Of a DNA stretch of 64,000 nt, positions 21,664 to 34,359 are shown in pieces; position 1 is the first letter of the stretch, and every line of letters begins with the position of its first letter. The position numbers were made by a program, and so were the translations under genes. The notes beneath the pieces were generated by a model that saw only the letters and a list, made by a program, of their open reading frames with translations, had not been told where the DNA came from and did no database searches. Source of the DNA: Rhizophagus irregularis (taxonomy: Eukaryota; Glomeromycota; Glomeromycetes; Glomerales; Glomeraceae); NCBI RefSeq assembly GCF_026210795.1, contig NC_089446.1:3439001-3503000 (forward strand), given 5' to 3'.

Positions 21664-23465
21664 TTTGGCTTGTTATTAATGAATAAAGAAAAATTGGAAA
21701 AGAATTATTATTTTTTTAAAAAAAAATTTGATAAATATAATTAATTTCTTATATTTATTTTGTTGAAATGGATGAATGAAATGTAAGTTGGAATCAATTA
21801 TTAATTAAAAAAAACTTTCAAAAAAAAATTTCTGACAGTATTTATAATCACACCATAATATAATGACACCATAATACATGAATGAAGACTTATTGTAAAG
21901 CTTGAAATGTAAAAAAAAAAATCGGATTAGGGAATTCCATGGAGAAATACATAAAACGTTGTCACACATGTCACACAATTGGTCATTATGCCAATACAAA
22001 ATCTTTTTTTTAAGAAACCGTACTTTTGAGGTAACTTGAGTTACAAATAAAATATATTATGAGTCAGTTGATGCCCTACACAATTATGTCAATATCATAA
22101 TCACAGGTAATTAAAATTGTGTTGTTTCATGAAAAAGAGAATTCCTTGGAGGAATTCTAAACCTCTAAAAATTTCGTAATTATTCATGAATCATAGGATC
22201 GTACATTATAATGACGGAGATCAAGTTCCTTATAATCCAAATTCATTATTAAATCATTAACGAGGGTCTAGTATCATATGCCATATGCCGTATAGGTAAA
22301 AGGTAAATAGACCGTGTTTATTTCTGCTTTCCGTCAGTTATAATCCCAAAACTCATTGGGGCTTTCAGTCACCGCCCACCGCCCAGCAACGTTAATAGTT
22401 TTAGGCAAAAATCACACTAACATTCGCATCTACCGAGTTTACCAGGGTTTCACTTGGGTTATTATTAAACTTTTCCTGGAATTATTATGTGTCGCATAAT
22501 TTTGCTATAACATTTAAAATGAACGAATTTATTTGCTATTTAGAATTTAATAATCGAATAATCAAATATAATAAATTTTTATTTGCTTTGTGAAATTCTT
22601 ATATACTAATTATTTTATATGATCTTGTGACCCTAATAACACAAACCCATTTTGCTAATGTTTATTTCCAATTCCTCTTTTTTTCAAGTTGTTTCATTTG
22701 TTTGAGTTGCAAATTTGATGCGATTTAACGTTCTTCAATTTTATTTTTAGGAATAATTAATTATATCAACTTCCATTATATTGTCAATTTACTCATTAAC
22801 AATGCTCTCTTAATTGTTGATCGCAACTATATTTTTTAATATTATCTAAGAACCATACCAATATATGGTTGATGACATCTTACTATTTATTTTCGGTTTA
22901 TTTTTCAAAATTATATTTAAAAGAATCCATTTATATTAGTAGAATTTAAACCAATAATAAAAAAATCGATGCAAATTTCATAATCCACCTCAAAAATTTC
23001 ACCTCGTGATTTTGTAGGCATTACCAGTAAATTTTCTACCCCACGTGACCTAAAATATTCATCACCGGCATCCAGATCTGTCAACGTGACAAAATTATGC
23101 GAAGTCACGTGGGTCGAAATTTTACGGCCGCACAGCCCAGCTTACACATGTAGACAAAAAGAATAAATTAAAATTAGTTAGAATGTACGTAACTATTTAT
23201 TATTGGACATGGTTATAAAAATAAAAGAATGATTTATGTTAAGTATGATAACTCGGCTGATTTCGTATCTTTTTTTAAAATCTCTTTATGGTAAAATTAA
23301 CATTCTACTAACGCCACATAGGCTAATAAGTACTACTGATCAAGATACTAGAAGCGGAAACAATGAACCGTAAAACATAAAAAAATGATACACTTCCAAA
23401 ACGAAAATGTAATTTCTAGCTACTATTTATACATATAAAAAAAAAAATATCTTTTACGTCTAAAA
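21664..23465. other. Intergenic region between divergent flotillin and GTPase genes
   Basis: 1.8 kb without a supported gene. It is the shared 5' region of two divergently transcribed genes, and three CACGTG-containing sites cluster at 23042, 23104 and nearby. The 63-codon minus ORF at 22917-23108 has fairly protein-like composition but no recognisable domain or splice context. Nothing else seen. Confidence 0.5.
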
Positions 23466-25413
23466 ATGTATGATTATTATTATGATAATGACAATGATGA
23501 TAATGGAAATAAATTTGGAGAAGGTATACCTTATCGTAAAGGAAAAGCAATCCAACTTATTAAATATGAAAATGGAAAAATTATTTTAAATAAAGAATCT
23601 CTTGAAATTATTAAAAACATCGAAGAACCTGTCGCTATAATTTCAGTCGGTAATTATAATATTCATTCATTTAAGTACATAATAATATATTTCATTAAAT
23701 ATATTTATTAATAAAAAGTATATTAATTTTTTGTAAATTATGCATTTTTAAGTCGGGTCTTATCGTAGAGGAAAATCATACTTTGCAAATGTTCTTCATG
23801 GAAGACATGATGGTTTCGAACTTGGTTCTAAAGTAGACAGTTGTACTAAAGGAATCTTTATGTGGGATACACCATTTATTCACAATAATTGTAGGGTTAT
23901 AATATTAGATTGTGAAGGAATTGACGACCCAAAACAGGATGAAGTTTGGGCAACGAAATTATTTATATTATGTCTTGCAATTTCCTCTACATTCATTTAT
24001 AATATTAATGGAATTGTTGGTAAAGATGATATTGGAAAATTATATACGATGACAGATTTAAGTAAATTTTTGGTAAATAGTGAAGATGAGGAGAAAGATT
24101 ATTTGCCAAGACTTGTTGTATTATTGAGAGATTTTGGATTAATAGAACCCGATGATTTTAGGGAATATTTTTTGGAAAAATTAACTCAAGTTAATTCTGA
24201 TGGTAAGTATTAAATATTTCATTTTTATTTAATAAAAATAATTAATATTCATAAATTTTAATTTATTGTATTTTCATTAGCTGCTGCTGGAATTACAAAT
24301 CACTTTAAAGATCTTGATGTTTACGCTTTACCAGTTTGTATTTTTAATTTTGATTACTATATTTTGTTCTTTTTTTTTAAAAAAAAAAATATTTTTTTTA
24401 ATATTTCATCATCTTTATTAGCATCCGGGGTGTAAAAAAAAGGTTCTTCACGAACTAGAAAAAATCGAAACGTCTCAACTTGATACGGAATTTATTTCTA
24501 AAATGACACACGCAGTATCTGAAATTTATGATACAATTACTGCAAAAAAAATTAATTTCAAATCAATGACCGGTATTTCATTTTCTAAATTTTTGGAAGA
24601 TTGCGTAAAACATATGAATTCAAACACCAACAACTTAGACAAATTATCATTGCCTACTCAATATACTTCTCTCATTAATTTTATGTCAAAATTAGCTATA
24701 GATATAGGTTTTACTTATTATTCAACTATGATGACCATTAGATCTATAGATGATTTTCCTATAAATTGGGAAGACTTTGAAAACGAACATAGTATGATAT
24801 TATCTCAAGCTGATTTTTTATTCAATGAGAAATTAATTGGAAGTTATCATCAAACTCTTGACATTAGAAAGGAATTTGATAACTTAATTGAGGATGAAAA
24901 AAATAAATTTACTGAAAAAAATTCTGAATCTGTAAAAAATTATAATTTAAATTTAGCCAATAGTTTATGGCAAGTTCATGTTAGTCCAGGTTTAACTGCT
25001 GATTCTCTTTTTGAGGTAAATAAAAAACTTTTATTATTTATTTATTTTTTAATAGATTAATTAATTATTATCATTTTTAGGATTATAATGAATTTAATAA
25101 TGCATTGGATTCATTTATGCAAGAATATACAAATAAATCATTTACTGGTTCAGAAGCTATGGATATTTATAATCAATATAAAGATGATAAAACAGAATCT
25201 GCACTAGAAACACTAGACAAAATGTTTAAATTAAGAGATGCTACTAAAGCTGTTAAAGATGCTCACCAAGAATTAATTGATCAAATTAATCAATCTCAAG
25301 AAAGACTTAACCTGTTATTATCAGAGAAATATCAGGAGGAATTTGAATATAATGAACAAATTGAAGAATTAATTTCAAAAATTGATGAACTTACACTTCA
25401 ACTTTCTAATTAG
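23466..25413 (+). CDS. GB1/RHD3-type large GTPase (guanylate-binding protein family)
   Basis: Five exons: 23466-23649, 23753-24202, 24281-24333, 24422-25015 and 25081-25413, all with GT...AG introns, giving 537 residues. The first junction completes the P-loop: VVGSYRRGKSYFAN (about residues 61-74), with the catalytic-type Arg and Lys-Ser in place. DxxG is DCEG (114-117). The RD motif that replaces NKxD in this family is LLRDF (R187, D188). LHGRHDGFELG lies in the switch region. The C-terminal half is helical and ends in a coiled coil (HQELIDQINQSQERLNLLL). Members hydrolyse GTP and remodel membranes or act in cell-autonomous defence. The fungal role is unknown. The N-terminus begins with an acidic Tyr/Asp-rich stretch (YDYYYDNDNDDNGN). 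No lesions seen. Confidence 0.88.
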
Positions 25414-26385
25414 AAAATTTATAAAACAAATTTGTAAGAATAAGTATATTGGTATACTACATTACTATAATAGGTTATTTATAAATTAAATAAAAAAAGA
25501 ATAATTTTGTAATTATTATATTATTGTAAAGTTTCAAGTACTTTGAGTTTCAAGTTTGTTTTATATAAAATCTAAAATCTAAATATATATATATCATATT
25601 AAATGAAAACAATTCAATAGTTTACTTTTAAGTAATACAAGATTTTATTATCAAATATTTCAAACTTATTGTTTTTTTTAGTGAAATATAATTAATCTAT
25701 AACTTCAGTTTGTTATTTTTTCCATATTTTGATATTATATAAAAAAATAATTGTATGTAAATAATCTTATTTAATATTATTTAAAGTTAAATATACAAAA
25801 TAAAAACTTATTCTAATTTTTTAAAAAAAATTAAAGAAATAGTTATTGTGAATATAAAATTATTTTTATTAATTGATAAAATATTATTTGTTTTATAAGT
25901 TTTAATAGGATCCTAAAATAAAATTCATATATAAAAAATTTTAAAAATATTACTATATATAAATAAATTATATATAAAAAAGAAATTATTATACTAAGTT
26001 ATTTTGATTTTTTTTTTTTAGATTAGTTAACCAATAACCTTTATTATAAGTAAATGACATATAGGCTGATTTGTCTACCTTTAATTAAAATATTGATTTT
26101 GTTACATTTTTATTATACAAAATACTATATAATATACAGTAAATTGGAGGTAAGTATTAAAAAACTTTTATTTAATATTATTATACTTTAAATTGGTAAA
26201 TATTTCTTTTAAATTAATATAATTCTTAGAATTTACTATATATATTAAAAATTTGTATCTCAACTTTAAACGTAAATATCTTCAGATCTAATGATCCAAT
26301 CGGCAAGCTCTTTTTCGCTTATATAGACCAGATCAAGGGCTTTTTGAAGAGCCTAAATTTATAAAAAACGGATCAGTAGATCCCA
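25414..26385. other. AT-rich intergenic DNA
   Basis: Nothing gene-like seen. Long A/T tracts with 3' flank of the GTPase gene; a T-rich tract ending TTTTTTTTTAG near 26012-26022 resembles a splice acceptor without a convincing exon after it. Confidence 0.5.
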
Positions 26386-26876
26386 ATGGAAATCATGAGT
26401 ATGCAGAAAGAAGCAAATAATTTTCTACAACAAAAGATCGATATATTAGAAACTCAACTATCCCTACTTAATAATTCAGAAATGGAAACTTTATTAAATA
26501 ATCAAGAAGTGAATTCGTTCAGCAATGCTCTGATTAAGGTTGCTTGTTTAAACCTCTTCAAAATCCTACGATTAGTTTCGTCAAAATTTTACTATAGATT
26601 TATTATAGTTTCGGCAGAGTTTCGGCAGTTTCGGCATTTATAATAAGTTTCGGCAGTTTCGCCTTTCTCCAAAGTTTCGCCAGTTTTTTAATATAACTTT
26701 AATATAGTTTCGGCAGAATTTTGCTTTTCGGCGAAACGCCATCTTGCCTAAACCCCTAGGTTTCGGCAAGCAACCTTAGCTCTGATGTTAGCATCCTCTG
26801 TCAAAATAAATAATATCAGAAGTGAGGAGGGTAAGGAGAATGAAAACGGTAAAATTAAAATACGTGAAATATGCGA
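26386..26876 (+). pseudogene. Exon of an unknown gene split by a 244-bp MITE
   Basis: An open frame starts at the ATG at 26386 (MEIMSMQKEANNF, then Gln/Leu-rich helix KIDILETQLSLLNN) and is cut at 26534 by the MITE. On the far side, after the second target copy, the same frame continues (SSVKINNIRSEEGKENENGK) to a GTAAGT donor at 26877. Taking out 252 bp (84 codons: element plus one 8-bp duplicate) leaves the frame open, so this was one exon. I do not recognise the protein. Since 252 is a multiple of three, stops come from MITE content rather than a frame change. Confidence 0.6.
26535..26778. mobile_element. TAAGGTTGCTTG MITE, 244 bp, 8-bp duplication
   Basis: The ends are TAAGGTTGCTTG and CAAGCAACCTTA, with perfect GCTCTGAT copies at 26527-26534 and 26779-26786. 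The interior repeats TTTCGGCAG and contains CTTTAATATAG. An 8-bp duplication suggests the hAT superfamily. The same family occurs at 32358-33319 and 41730-41973. Confidence 0.9.
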
Positions 26877-26909
26877 GTAAGTCTTATTATACTTGTCAAA
26901 TAATAAATA

Positions 26910-27122
26910 GGACCCCGAAATATATATGTAGAGGTCAGGTCCAGAAGTGGTCCAAAATACGCATTCTTTCAGGGTCAGAATTACAATAATTTCAGCCATT
27001 ATCTAAATTAGGAAATATTATTTTAGCTGGGATTATCCATAAAAGGAATGATCTACATGATTTTTTTGACTCATTATACGCAAACTCTGACCTGACCCTT
27101 TTATGTATATTTTGGGGTCCTT
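26910..27122. mobile_element. GGACCCC inverted-repeat MITE, 213 bp
   Basis: The left end is GGACCCCGAAATATATATG, the right end CATATTTTGGGGTCC-type; both carry GGTCAGGTC just inside. AATAAATA lies on both flanks, and the downstream duplicate of the host sequence (AATAATAAATGATAG near 27249) gives an approximate empty site. The right end has two extra T bases. Non-coding. Confidence 0.7.
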
Positions 27123-27348
27123 AATAAATAATAGAAAAGTTGTAAGCCAATGATATATCTTATTAAATAACATATAACATATATCGGTGTTGCTTAATTT
27201 CTGCAAATTTCGCGTATCATATTACATCATTACATCGTTACAGTCAAATAATAAATGATAGAAAAGTTGTAAGTCAATGATATATCTTATTAAATAACAT
27301 ATAACATATACCGGTGTTGCTTAATTTCTGCAAATTTCGCGTATCATA
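27123..27348 (+). repeat. Tandem duplication of about 117 bp
   Basis: Two units containing AATAGAAAAGTTGTAAG, ATCTTATTAAATAACATATA and TGCAAATTTCGCGTATCAT. The second unit is cut by the MITE at 27349 and resumes after 27711 with TATTATATCATTACATC. Confidence 0.75.
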
Positions 27349-27711
27349 CTTTACTAAAAATGTCCAATTTTTTGAAATGATTTTGTAATAATTTTAAAAT
27401 ACTACAAAAATACATTTAATACATCAAAATGTTTTTATTATATTTTTGCTATTATTTTGTAATTATATTGTATCTAGGTCTATAAAAATAACTCAAAATA
27501 ATATCACAATAATTTTTTAATGTTTTTGTTATTATTTTATTATTATAATATAATTAACTTTGATATTATTTTAATATTTTAATTTCAAAAATACCTTAAA
27601 TATATCTTGATATATTTTAAAAATTTTACAAAATAATTGCACAATTGTTTTGAAAGCCATTGTATCTAGGTCTATAAAAATATTTCAAAAAATTGGCCAT
27701 TTTTAGTAAAG
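27349..27711. mobile_element. Tc1/mariner-type MITE, 363 bp, copy A
   Basis: The ends are CTTTACTAAAAATGTCCAAT and ATTGGCCATTTTTAGTAAAG, with TA on both sides. The interior is palindromic around CCTAGATACAATG-type blocks. A TA target duplication marks the Tc1/mariner superfamily. Three more copies lie at 40053-41697. Confidence 0.9.
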
Positions 27712-27938
27712 TATTATATCATTACATCATTACAGTCTAATGATTAATTGTCAGATTTTAATTTATTAAATTTATTAATCATTTAATTGTTAAAACTAAT
27801 AATTGTTAGAACAATTGAAAATTGTTAAAATTGTTAAAAATAATGAAAATAATTGATCTGAAAAAAAATACTGATTTCTTTCTATTACTGTGAATATTTT
27901 TATGTTTTTTAAAAAAATTTAAAAAATTTGAATTAAAT

Positions 27939-29803
27939 ATGTCCAATAAGAAAGATTTAGAAAAAGTAGACGAGCTATTGGGTAAGTTGATCGGTGAACA
28001 GCAGATATCAGGATATACTAAAAACTAATGATTATCCAAATTAATAGCTTTTACCCAACAAGCCAAATATTTTTTTGAAAAAATATCGAATATTATACAA
28101 GGACAACAAGAACAGCAAAATAATGAATCTTATGAGGTGCTAGGTTCTTCACAGACTGTTTCTTCACGAGGTTCTTCACAGGCTGGTTCTCAACAAGAAC
28201 CAATTCTTATATTGTCAAATGAGAATATAACAATTAAAATGGAAAAAAGTGACACCGCTGTAACTAGTGGTATTAGTAAAAAAGGTAAAGAAAGCGCTGT
28301 AACTAGCGCTACTAATGAAAAATATAGGGTACTAAAAAGGCCGTCAAAAAAAAATACTAACAATGATGACAAAAATTCCAGAAAAGCCATCAGCGATAAA
28401 GCAAAGGAAAAGCCCAGTCCAATCAAGTTCAGACGATTCAAGTGATTCGGACAGCTCCTATAGCTCAAATAGTTCAAATACTCCCTTTTATTTGACGAAG
28501 AGTGATATGCCAAAAGATCTGAGAGAAGCCTTAAGGGTAAATAAGGATATCCCAAATTAATTTTATATATATTTATTAACTGATATTGTTAATTTTAATT
28601 TTTATATAGAAGGAAGTTATTTGGAAATATGATGCGTTACCAGAAGGGAGAAGGATTGATTTGGATCAAACATTCACTAATCAGCAAAATCGTGTTATTA
28701 ACGATATTATACCTAGTATAATGGAAAATATTAATAATAATATATTTCCTATTTCTAACAAAATTTTATATGATATAATTCACTCCCTTCATCATTATCA
28801 ATGTGAAGAGCATCTTAAAAAGAATCGGTCATCGTCAAGAAAAAAACTGCAAGAAAAAAGAAAACATTCCAATTCCAGACGCCACGACGTAAGTAAATAA
28901 AGTTTTGTACAGTGTAAATATTTGCTTAATACTAACTTCTTATTTAATACAGAAAAGATTAAAAAGGGGAAGATTAATAAAACATTTACAGATGGTGAAA
29001 AATTCATTAGTCAAGAAATTTAAGGACGAAGGCTTACAATTAATAATTGACAATAACGCTTACCATTCGCCCAAGAAATCCAAGACTGATTGCGAAAATG
29101 AGAGAAGAAATATTATTGTCAAAGATCTTAAGTGGAGATCTGACACAGTGAGTATTTCTTCCTGCTTTTATTATTTTTAATTTTACCATTTCTAACTATT
29201 TTTAATTTTACTAACTATTTCTAACTATTTTTAATTTATTTACTAACTATTTCTAACTATTTCTAACTATTTTTAATTTTACTAACTATTTTAATTTTTA
29301 AGTTATGATTATTTTTGTGTGAATATATTGACCGATTAAGAACTGAATAACCCAATAATAGAAAATTACGTGAGCGAGTTATGGGTAATTATTTTTGTAA
29401 TAATGAACCAGCGGCGCCTTTATTGGTGCTGCATTGGACTCGTTCCAGATATAAAGGAAAGTTAAAGATCACAGTCATCCAGCAGCTGGACCAGCGTCAA
29501 GACCAGCAGCATGACTTGATGAAATTTGCAAAAAGTGAAAAGTCCTTTAATGATGGATATAACACTGACATTGGAGAAGGTGAGGAAGAAATAGAAGAGA
29601 CTGTTTTATTAACAAGTACTGACCAACCTTCCAATCAATCTTCTGACCAATCCTCTAACCAACAACCTTCCGATCAATCCTCCAACTAATAACCTTCCGA
29701 CCAATCCTCCAACCAACAACCTTCTGACCAATTTTCCAACCAATCTTCTGGCCAACCTTCTGGCCAACTTTCTGACGATGATTATCTTGAAATGAACGAT
29801 TGA
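27939..29803 (+). pseudogene. Multi-exon gene of unknown function, Ser-rich with Gln/Pro/Ser tail repeats
   Basis: Likely exons: 27939-27981 (donor GTAAGT), 28048-28536 (donor GTAAAT), 28610-28888 (donor GTAAGT), a block from about 28954 to 29148 (donor GTGAGT), and a last exon from about 29353. The product starts MSNKKDLEKVDELL. It has SSDDSSDSDSSYSSNSS, a helical block (FTNQQNRVINDIIPSIMENI), a basic stretch (KRLKRGRLIKHLQ) and the block KDLKWRSDT. It ends in tandem 24-bp repeats coding for QPSDQSSN. The frame shifts between about 28363 and 28440, and two adjacent TAA codons at 29687-29692 replace CAA CAA found in neighbouring repeats; the frame then stays open to TGA at 29803. The pattern resembles multi-copy lineage-specific Rhizophagus families, which is only an impression. 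Confidence 0.5.
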
Positions 29804-30392
29804 TGGTAGTGATGGTAGTGGTGTTGTGATGGTGGTGATTTCCTATATTTTGTATTCTATTTACCTATTTCTCACTAATAACTGATTCCCCCTCCCCTGC
29901 TTTTGCGAATTTTATGTATATTAATTAGTATATACAGTTAATTTTTTTTTTCTAAAAATACTTCTTTCAAATAATATTATTGTAATATTTCTTTTTTCAA
30001 TTATTTCTTTAATTATCCAATAATATTCTTTTTTATAAAAATCTTTGACTTTCTGCCTATTTTTTCTTTATTAAATATCATTCCTTGTATATTCCCTTGT
30101 TCATTTATTTTGTACATATTATTTCATCATGTATAGTCAAATGATAAATTTTCAGTGGGTAATTAGGAGAATTATTAAATCTTTTAATACAATTGGTGAC
30201 AAAATTGTTTATTATTTAGAATAAATCATTTATTAGCTTATGCAATATAAAAATAATGTGGGTACATACATTTTTATTATGATTTCCATCATTGTTCGGT
30301 TTACTAGTAACAGTTAAAATAAGTCTTAGATCAAATAAAATCATAAAGCACATTTATTGAATGAGCATCAATCGGCTACATACAAATCATCT
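29804..30392. other. Intergenic DNA
   Basis: GATGGTAGTGGTG simple repeat directly after the preceding gene, then AT-rich sequence. No gene seen. Confidence 0.5.
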
Positions 30393-30657
30393 ATTACAGC
30401 TATTTGCAAAATAACGGACCAGCTAATTCGATTTTTGATTGCATATGAAATTTTCATATGCAGCCATATGCAGTCATATACGCATAGTTAACTGCTAGAA
30501 TTATTGTGATATAACTGCAGATGATTGCATATGAAAAATTCAAAAAATGAGTTTGACGGTCTGAGCAGATATTACCATGCATATGACTGCGTATGAAAAT
30601 GTCATACGCAGTCGAAAAATGAATTAGTGGTCCGTTATTTTCGCAAATAGCTGTAAT
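30393..30657. mobile_element. ATTACAGCTATTTGC MITE, 265 bp
   Basis: Terminal inverted repeats of about 29 bp, ATTACAGCTATTTGCAAAAT at the left and the complement ATTTTCGCAAATAGCTGTAAT-type at the right, each followed inside by AACGGACCA. The interior is dominated by CATATG hexamers on both strands, itself foldable. The target duplication is not clear. Confidence 0.75.
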
Positions 30658-30975
30658 CTGACATATGCTTGATTGGTATTCGATTGACAATAATTCGACC
30701 TGCTGATAGCTGATTGATGACTGATGGTCAACAATATCCAATCGGCAACTAATCGGTCAACTTTCAATATAGATGACAGATGATTGATTGTTTACTGATT
30801 GTTAAACTGACACCAATCAGTCACCAATTGGCACCAATCGGTCATATAACTGATGTGTAGCCGATTGAAATAAATGCCTGATTGATGACCGGTTGGTATC
30901 TGAATGAATGAATCAGTAACAGATCAGGTACCAATCAGGTACCAATCAGTTATATGACCGATTGATGACCGGTAT
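30658..30975. repeat. Imperfect foldback of ACCAATCGGTCATATAACTG type
   Basis: Repeated short ACCAATCAG / CTGATTGGT motifs on both strands. 30826-30852 and 30935-30965 are near-complementary. Probably an old MITE. Confidence 0.55.
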
Positions 30976-31007
30976 ATTATATTTCGACTTGTGAAGATCG
31001 CATTTAG

Positions 31008-31155
31008 AATTAGTAGTACAAAACGTGTAATAATTAGAATGGATAAAATTGTCCAAAAAGCCATTATGCTATAATAAGATCAATTTTATAGCATTTAGGA
31101 TTAGTAGTACAAAACGTATAATTAATAAGAATGGACAAAATTGTCTAAAAAAAGT
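31008..31155 (+). repeat. Tandem duplication of about 80 bp
   Basis: Two copies of GCATTTAGAATTAGTAGTAC followed by AAAACGTRTAAT and AGAATGGAYAAAATTGTC. Confidence 0.75.
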
Positions 31156-32357
31156 TTTTGAAAACATGCAAACTCTTTTTAATTTCTTTAATTTTTTTAT
31201 TTCAGATATATATATTTTTTTCTTTTAAAAATGAATTTGCCTTTCGAACTTAAGCTTCTCAAAAAAGGTAGACCAAAAAGACGACATATGGCAATATTAT
31301 TTAGAAGGGGAACATGATTCACAGGGACACGTGAGTGCTATATGTATTTATTGTAATATAAAATACAGCAAGGGTAAAACTTCTCTTTTTAAGGATCACC
31401 TTGCTAACCACTATATGAAAGTTCCAGGAAATGTTATACGAATGTATTAATGTAACTTTGAAGAAAACACCAAAAAAAATGAAAATTAATGGCCAATTAA
31501 TATTAAATGAATTTCATGATAAAGATCAGCCACTTTCAAAAGGAAAATCTGATAGAATCGATAAAGCGCTAATGAGATTTTTTATCTGTTGTGGTGTATC
31601 ATTTCAAATAGTTGAATCACCATTTTTTCTGGATTTTCTTCAATAATTAAATTCGGCATATAACCTCCTTCTCGTGATATTTTGACAAATCGTTTATTTG
31701 AAGAAGAATTAGGATATGTTAATTCTAAAGTTTTAAGAGAATTGGAAGCCACAAAAAATTTAACCTTAAGTATTTAAAATTTTGTTTGTTCTCATTTTTA
31801 ATATACTTTTTTAATAAATTTTTTTTTATTAGCTTTGAACAGGTGGTCCTCTCTGAATCACCTTTCAATATGGAATTTTACAATCTTGACACCAACAAAT
31901 AAAGAATATATTTATCAACTTTTAGATTTATCTAGTAATTCCCATACAGGTGAATTCATCGCAGAAAAAATAGAAGATATTCTAATTCGTGTTGGTGCTA
32001 AAAAATTTTCCGCTATAGTAAGCGATAATGGTTCTAATATGAGAAAAGTACGTGGAATTATTCAAAGCAAGTATCCATACATCAAAGATGTTCGGTGTAT
32101 TTCACATTGTGTAAACTTAATATCTTGCGATATTGTAAAATATCCGTTTGCTGAAAATCTACTAAAAAAAATCAATATATTGGTGAATTTTTTTTGAAAC
32201 AATGCAATGGCAGGTATGAATTCCCAATATTAACAATTTTTTTTTAGTTTAACTTACTCTAATTACTATTTAACTAGGAGCTAAACTTCGTGAACTTATA
32301 AAATCAATAAATGTTAAAGGTGATGGAATTGTTCCTTTTTGCAAAATCAGGTGGACT

Positions 32358-33319
32358 TAAGATTGCTTGTCTAAACCTCTTCAAAATCCTATGATTAGTT
32401 TCGTTAAAATTTTACTATAGATTTATTTAGAGCTCCGAATGGGTCAGGTCAGGTCAAGTTAATTGATAAACCTGACCTGAAATTTTTTTTCAGGTCAGGT
32501 CAGGTCAGGTTATATCAGGTTGTCTGTTTGACCTGACCTGACCTGAAACCTGAAAAATTTCAGGACTATTTTTATTAAAGTATTGAAAAAAAACAGTACA
32601 AACCTTTTTTTTTTAATATAATATTATGAAAAAAAATGTTTTTGCAACGTTTTTTATTAAAATATTGAAAAAAAATATTGCAAAACGTTTTTTTTAAATG
32701 TTTTCGCAACGTTATTATTGAAATATCAAAAAAAAAAATGTTACAAAACATTTTTTTAATATAATATTATGAAAAAACGTTTTCGCAACATTTTTTCTCA
32801 AAATATTGCGATTCAACATTTTTATATTAAAATCATATAAAAAAGTGAATCCCAATACTGCAATTCACTTTTTTATATAGAATTAATATAAAAAAAGTGA
32901 ATTGCGGTATTGCGATTCACTTTTTTTATATAAAATCAATATAAAAAAGTGAATCGCAATACTGCAACTCACTTTTATTATATAGTAGAATCAATAGTTT
33001 CAGGTCATCAGGTCAATCAGGTCAGGTCAATCTTCATACCTGACCTGAATTTTTTAAAAATCTCATACCTGACCTGAATTTCAGGTCAGGTCATTGGCAT
33101 AGGTTACCTGAATTTCGACCTGTTCGGAACTCTAGATTTATTATAGTTTCGGCAGAGTTTCAGCAGTTTCAGCATTTATAATAAGTTTCGGCAGTTTCGC
33201 CTTTTTCCAAAATTTTGCCAGTTTTTTAATATAACTTTAATATAGTTTCAGTAGAATTTCACTTTTCAGAAAAACGCCATCTTGCCTACTAAACCCCTAG
33301 GTTTCAGCAAGCAACCTTA
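32358..33319. mobile_element. TAAGGTTGCTTG-family MITE, itself interrupted
   Basis: Left end TAAGATTGCTTG, right end CAAGCAACCTTA. The flanks GGTGGACT (32350-32357) and GGTAGATT (33320-33327) differ by two transitions, so this is an older duplication. Removing the insertion joins KIRWT to TAFQSISDII of the host transposase in frame. It contains the TAGAGCTC element at 32428-33134. Confidence 0.85.
32428..33134. mobile_element. TAGAGCTC element with GGTCAGGTC arrays, 707 bp
   Basis: Starts TAGAGCTCCGAA and ends TTCGGAACTCTA. GATTTATT flanks both sides (32420-32427 and 33135-33142), an 8-bp duplication inside the host MITE. Subterminal arrays of GGTCAGGTC / GACCTGACC form mirror-image blocks; the centre repeats AAAAAAGTGAATYGC / GCRATTCACTTTTTTAT. 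Same family as 46354-47346. hAT-type by duplication length; non-coding. Confidence 0.85.
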
Positions 33320-34359
33320 GGTAGATTACAGCATTTCAAAGTATTTCAGATATTATAAGGCTAAAAGCTGTTCTCGAAGAAGTATGTAAAAAGTTACAAT
33401 TTTAATTACTATTATATATATATTACTTATTCTTTAATCTTTATTACAGTTAGCTAGTAACTATTCAAACATTTTATCAAATGAAAAAATCAAACCAATT
33501 ATTCGTTTATAGAACTTTTTCAATGACTTGAAGGTTCTCGCATTTATTTTACGAAACATTTTTTTAATATAATATTATGAAAAAACGTTTTCGCAACATT
33601 TTTTCTCAAAATATTGCGATTCAACATTTTTATATTAAAATCATATAAAAAAGTGAATCCCAATACTGCAATTCACTTTTTTATATAGAATTAATATAAA
33701 AAAAGTGAATTGCGGTATTGCGATTCACTTTTTTATATAAAATCAATATAAAAAAGTGAATCGCAATACTGCAACTCACTTTTATTATATAGTAGAATCA
33801 ATAGTTTCAGGTCATCAGGTCAATCAGGTCAGGTCAATCTTCATACCTGACCTGAATTTTTTTAAAAAATCTCATACCTGACCTGAATTTCAGGTCAGGT
33901 CAGGTCAGGTTACCTGAATTTGGCTGACCTGTTCGGAACTCTAGATTTATTATAGTTTCGGCAGAGTTTCAGCAGTTTCAGCATTTATAATAAGTTTCAG
34001 CAGTTTCGCCTTTTTCCAAAATTTTGCCAGTTTTTTAATATAACTTTAATATAGTTTCAGTAGAATTTCACTTTTCAGCAAAACGCCATCTTGCCTACTA
34101 AACCCCTAGGTTTCAGCAAGCAACCTTAGGTAGATTACAGCATTTCAAAGTATTTCAGATATTATAAGGCTAAAAGCTGTTCTCGAAGAAGTATGTAAAA
34201 AGTTACAATTTTAATTACTATTATATATATATTACTTATTCTTTAATCTTTATTACAGTTAGCTAGTAACTATTCAAACATTTTATCAAATGAAAAAATC
34301 AAACCAATTATTCGTTTATAGAACTTTTTCAATGACTTGAAGGTTCTCGCATTTATTTT
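32742..34359 (+). repeat. 809-bp tandem segmental duplication
   Basis: 32742-33550 and 33551-34359 are nearly identical with a constant offset of 809 (for example MITE ends at 33319 and 34128). The unit contains the right half of the TAGAGCTC element, the right half of the MITE, and part of the hAT coding region with an intron. The junction is in ATTTATTTTA / CGAAACATTTTTTT. The few differences imply a recent event after both insertions. Confidence 0.9.

Noticed and set aside
22917-23108. 63-codon minus ORF with protein-like composition
   Set aside because: No domain, no splice context and no partner exon found; left as intergenic.
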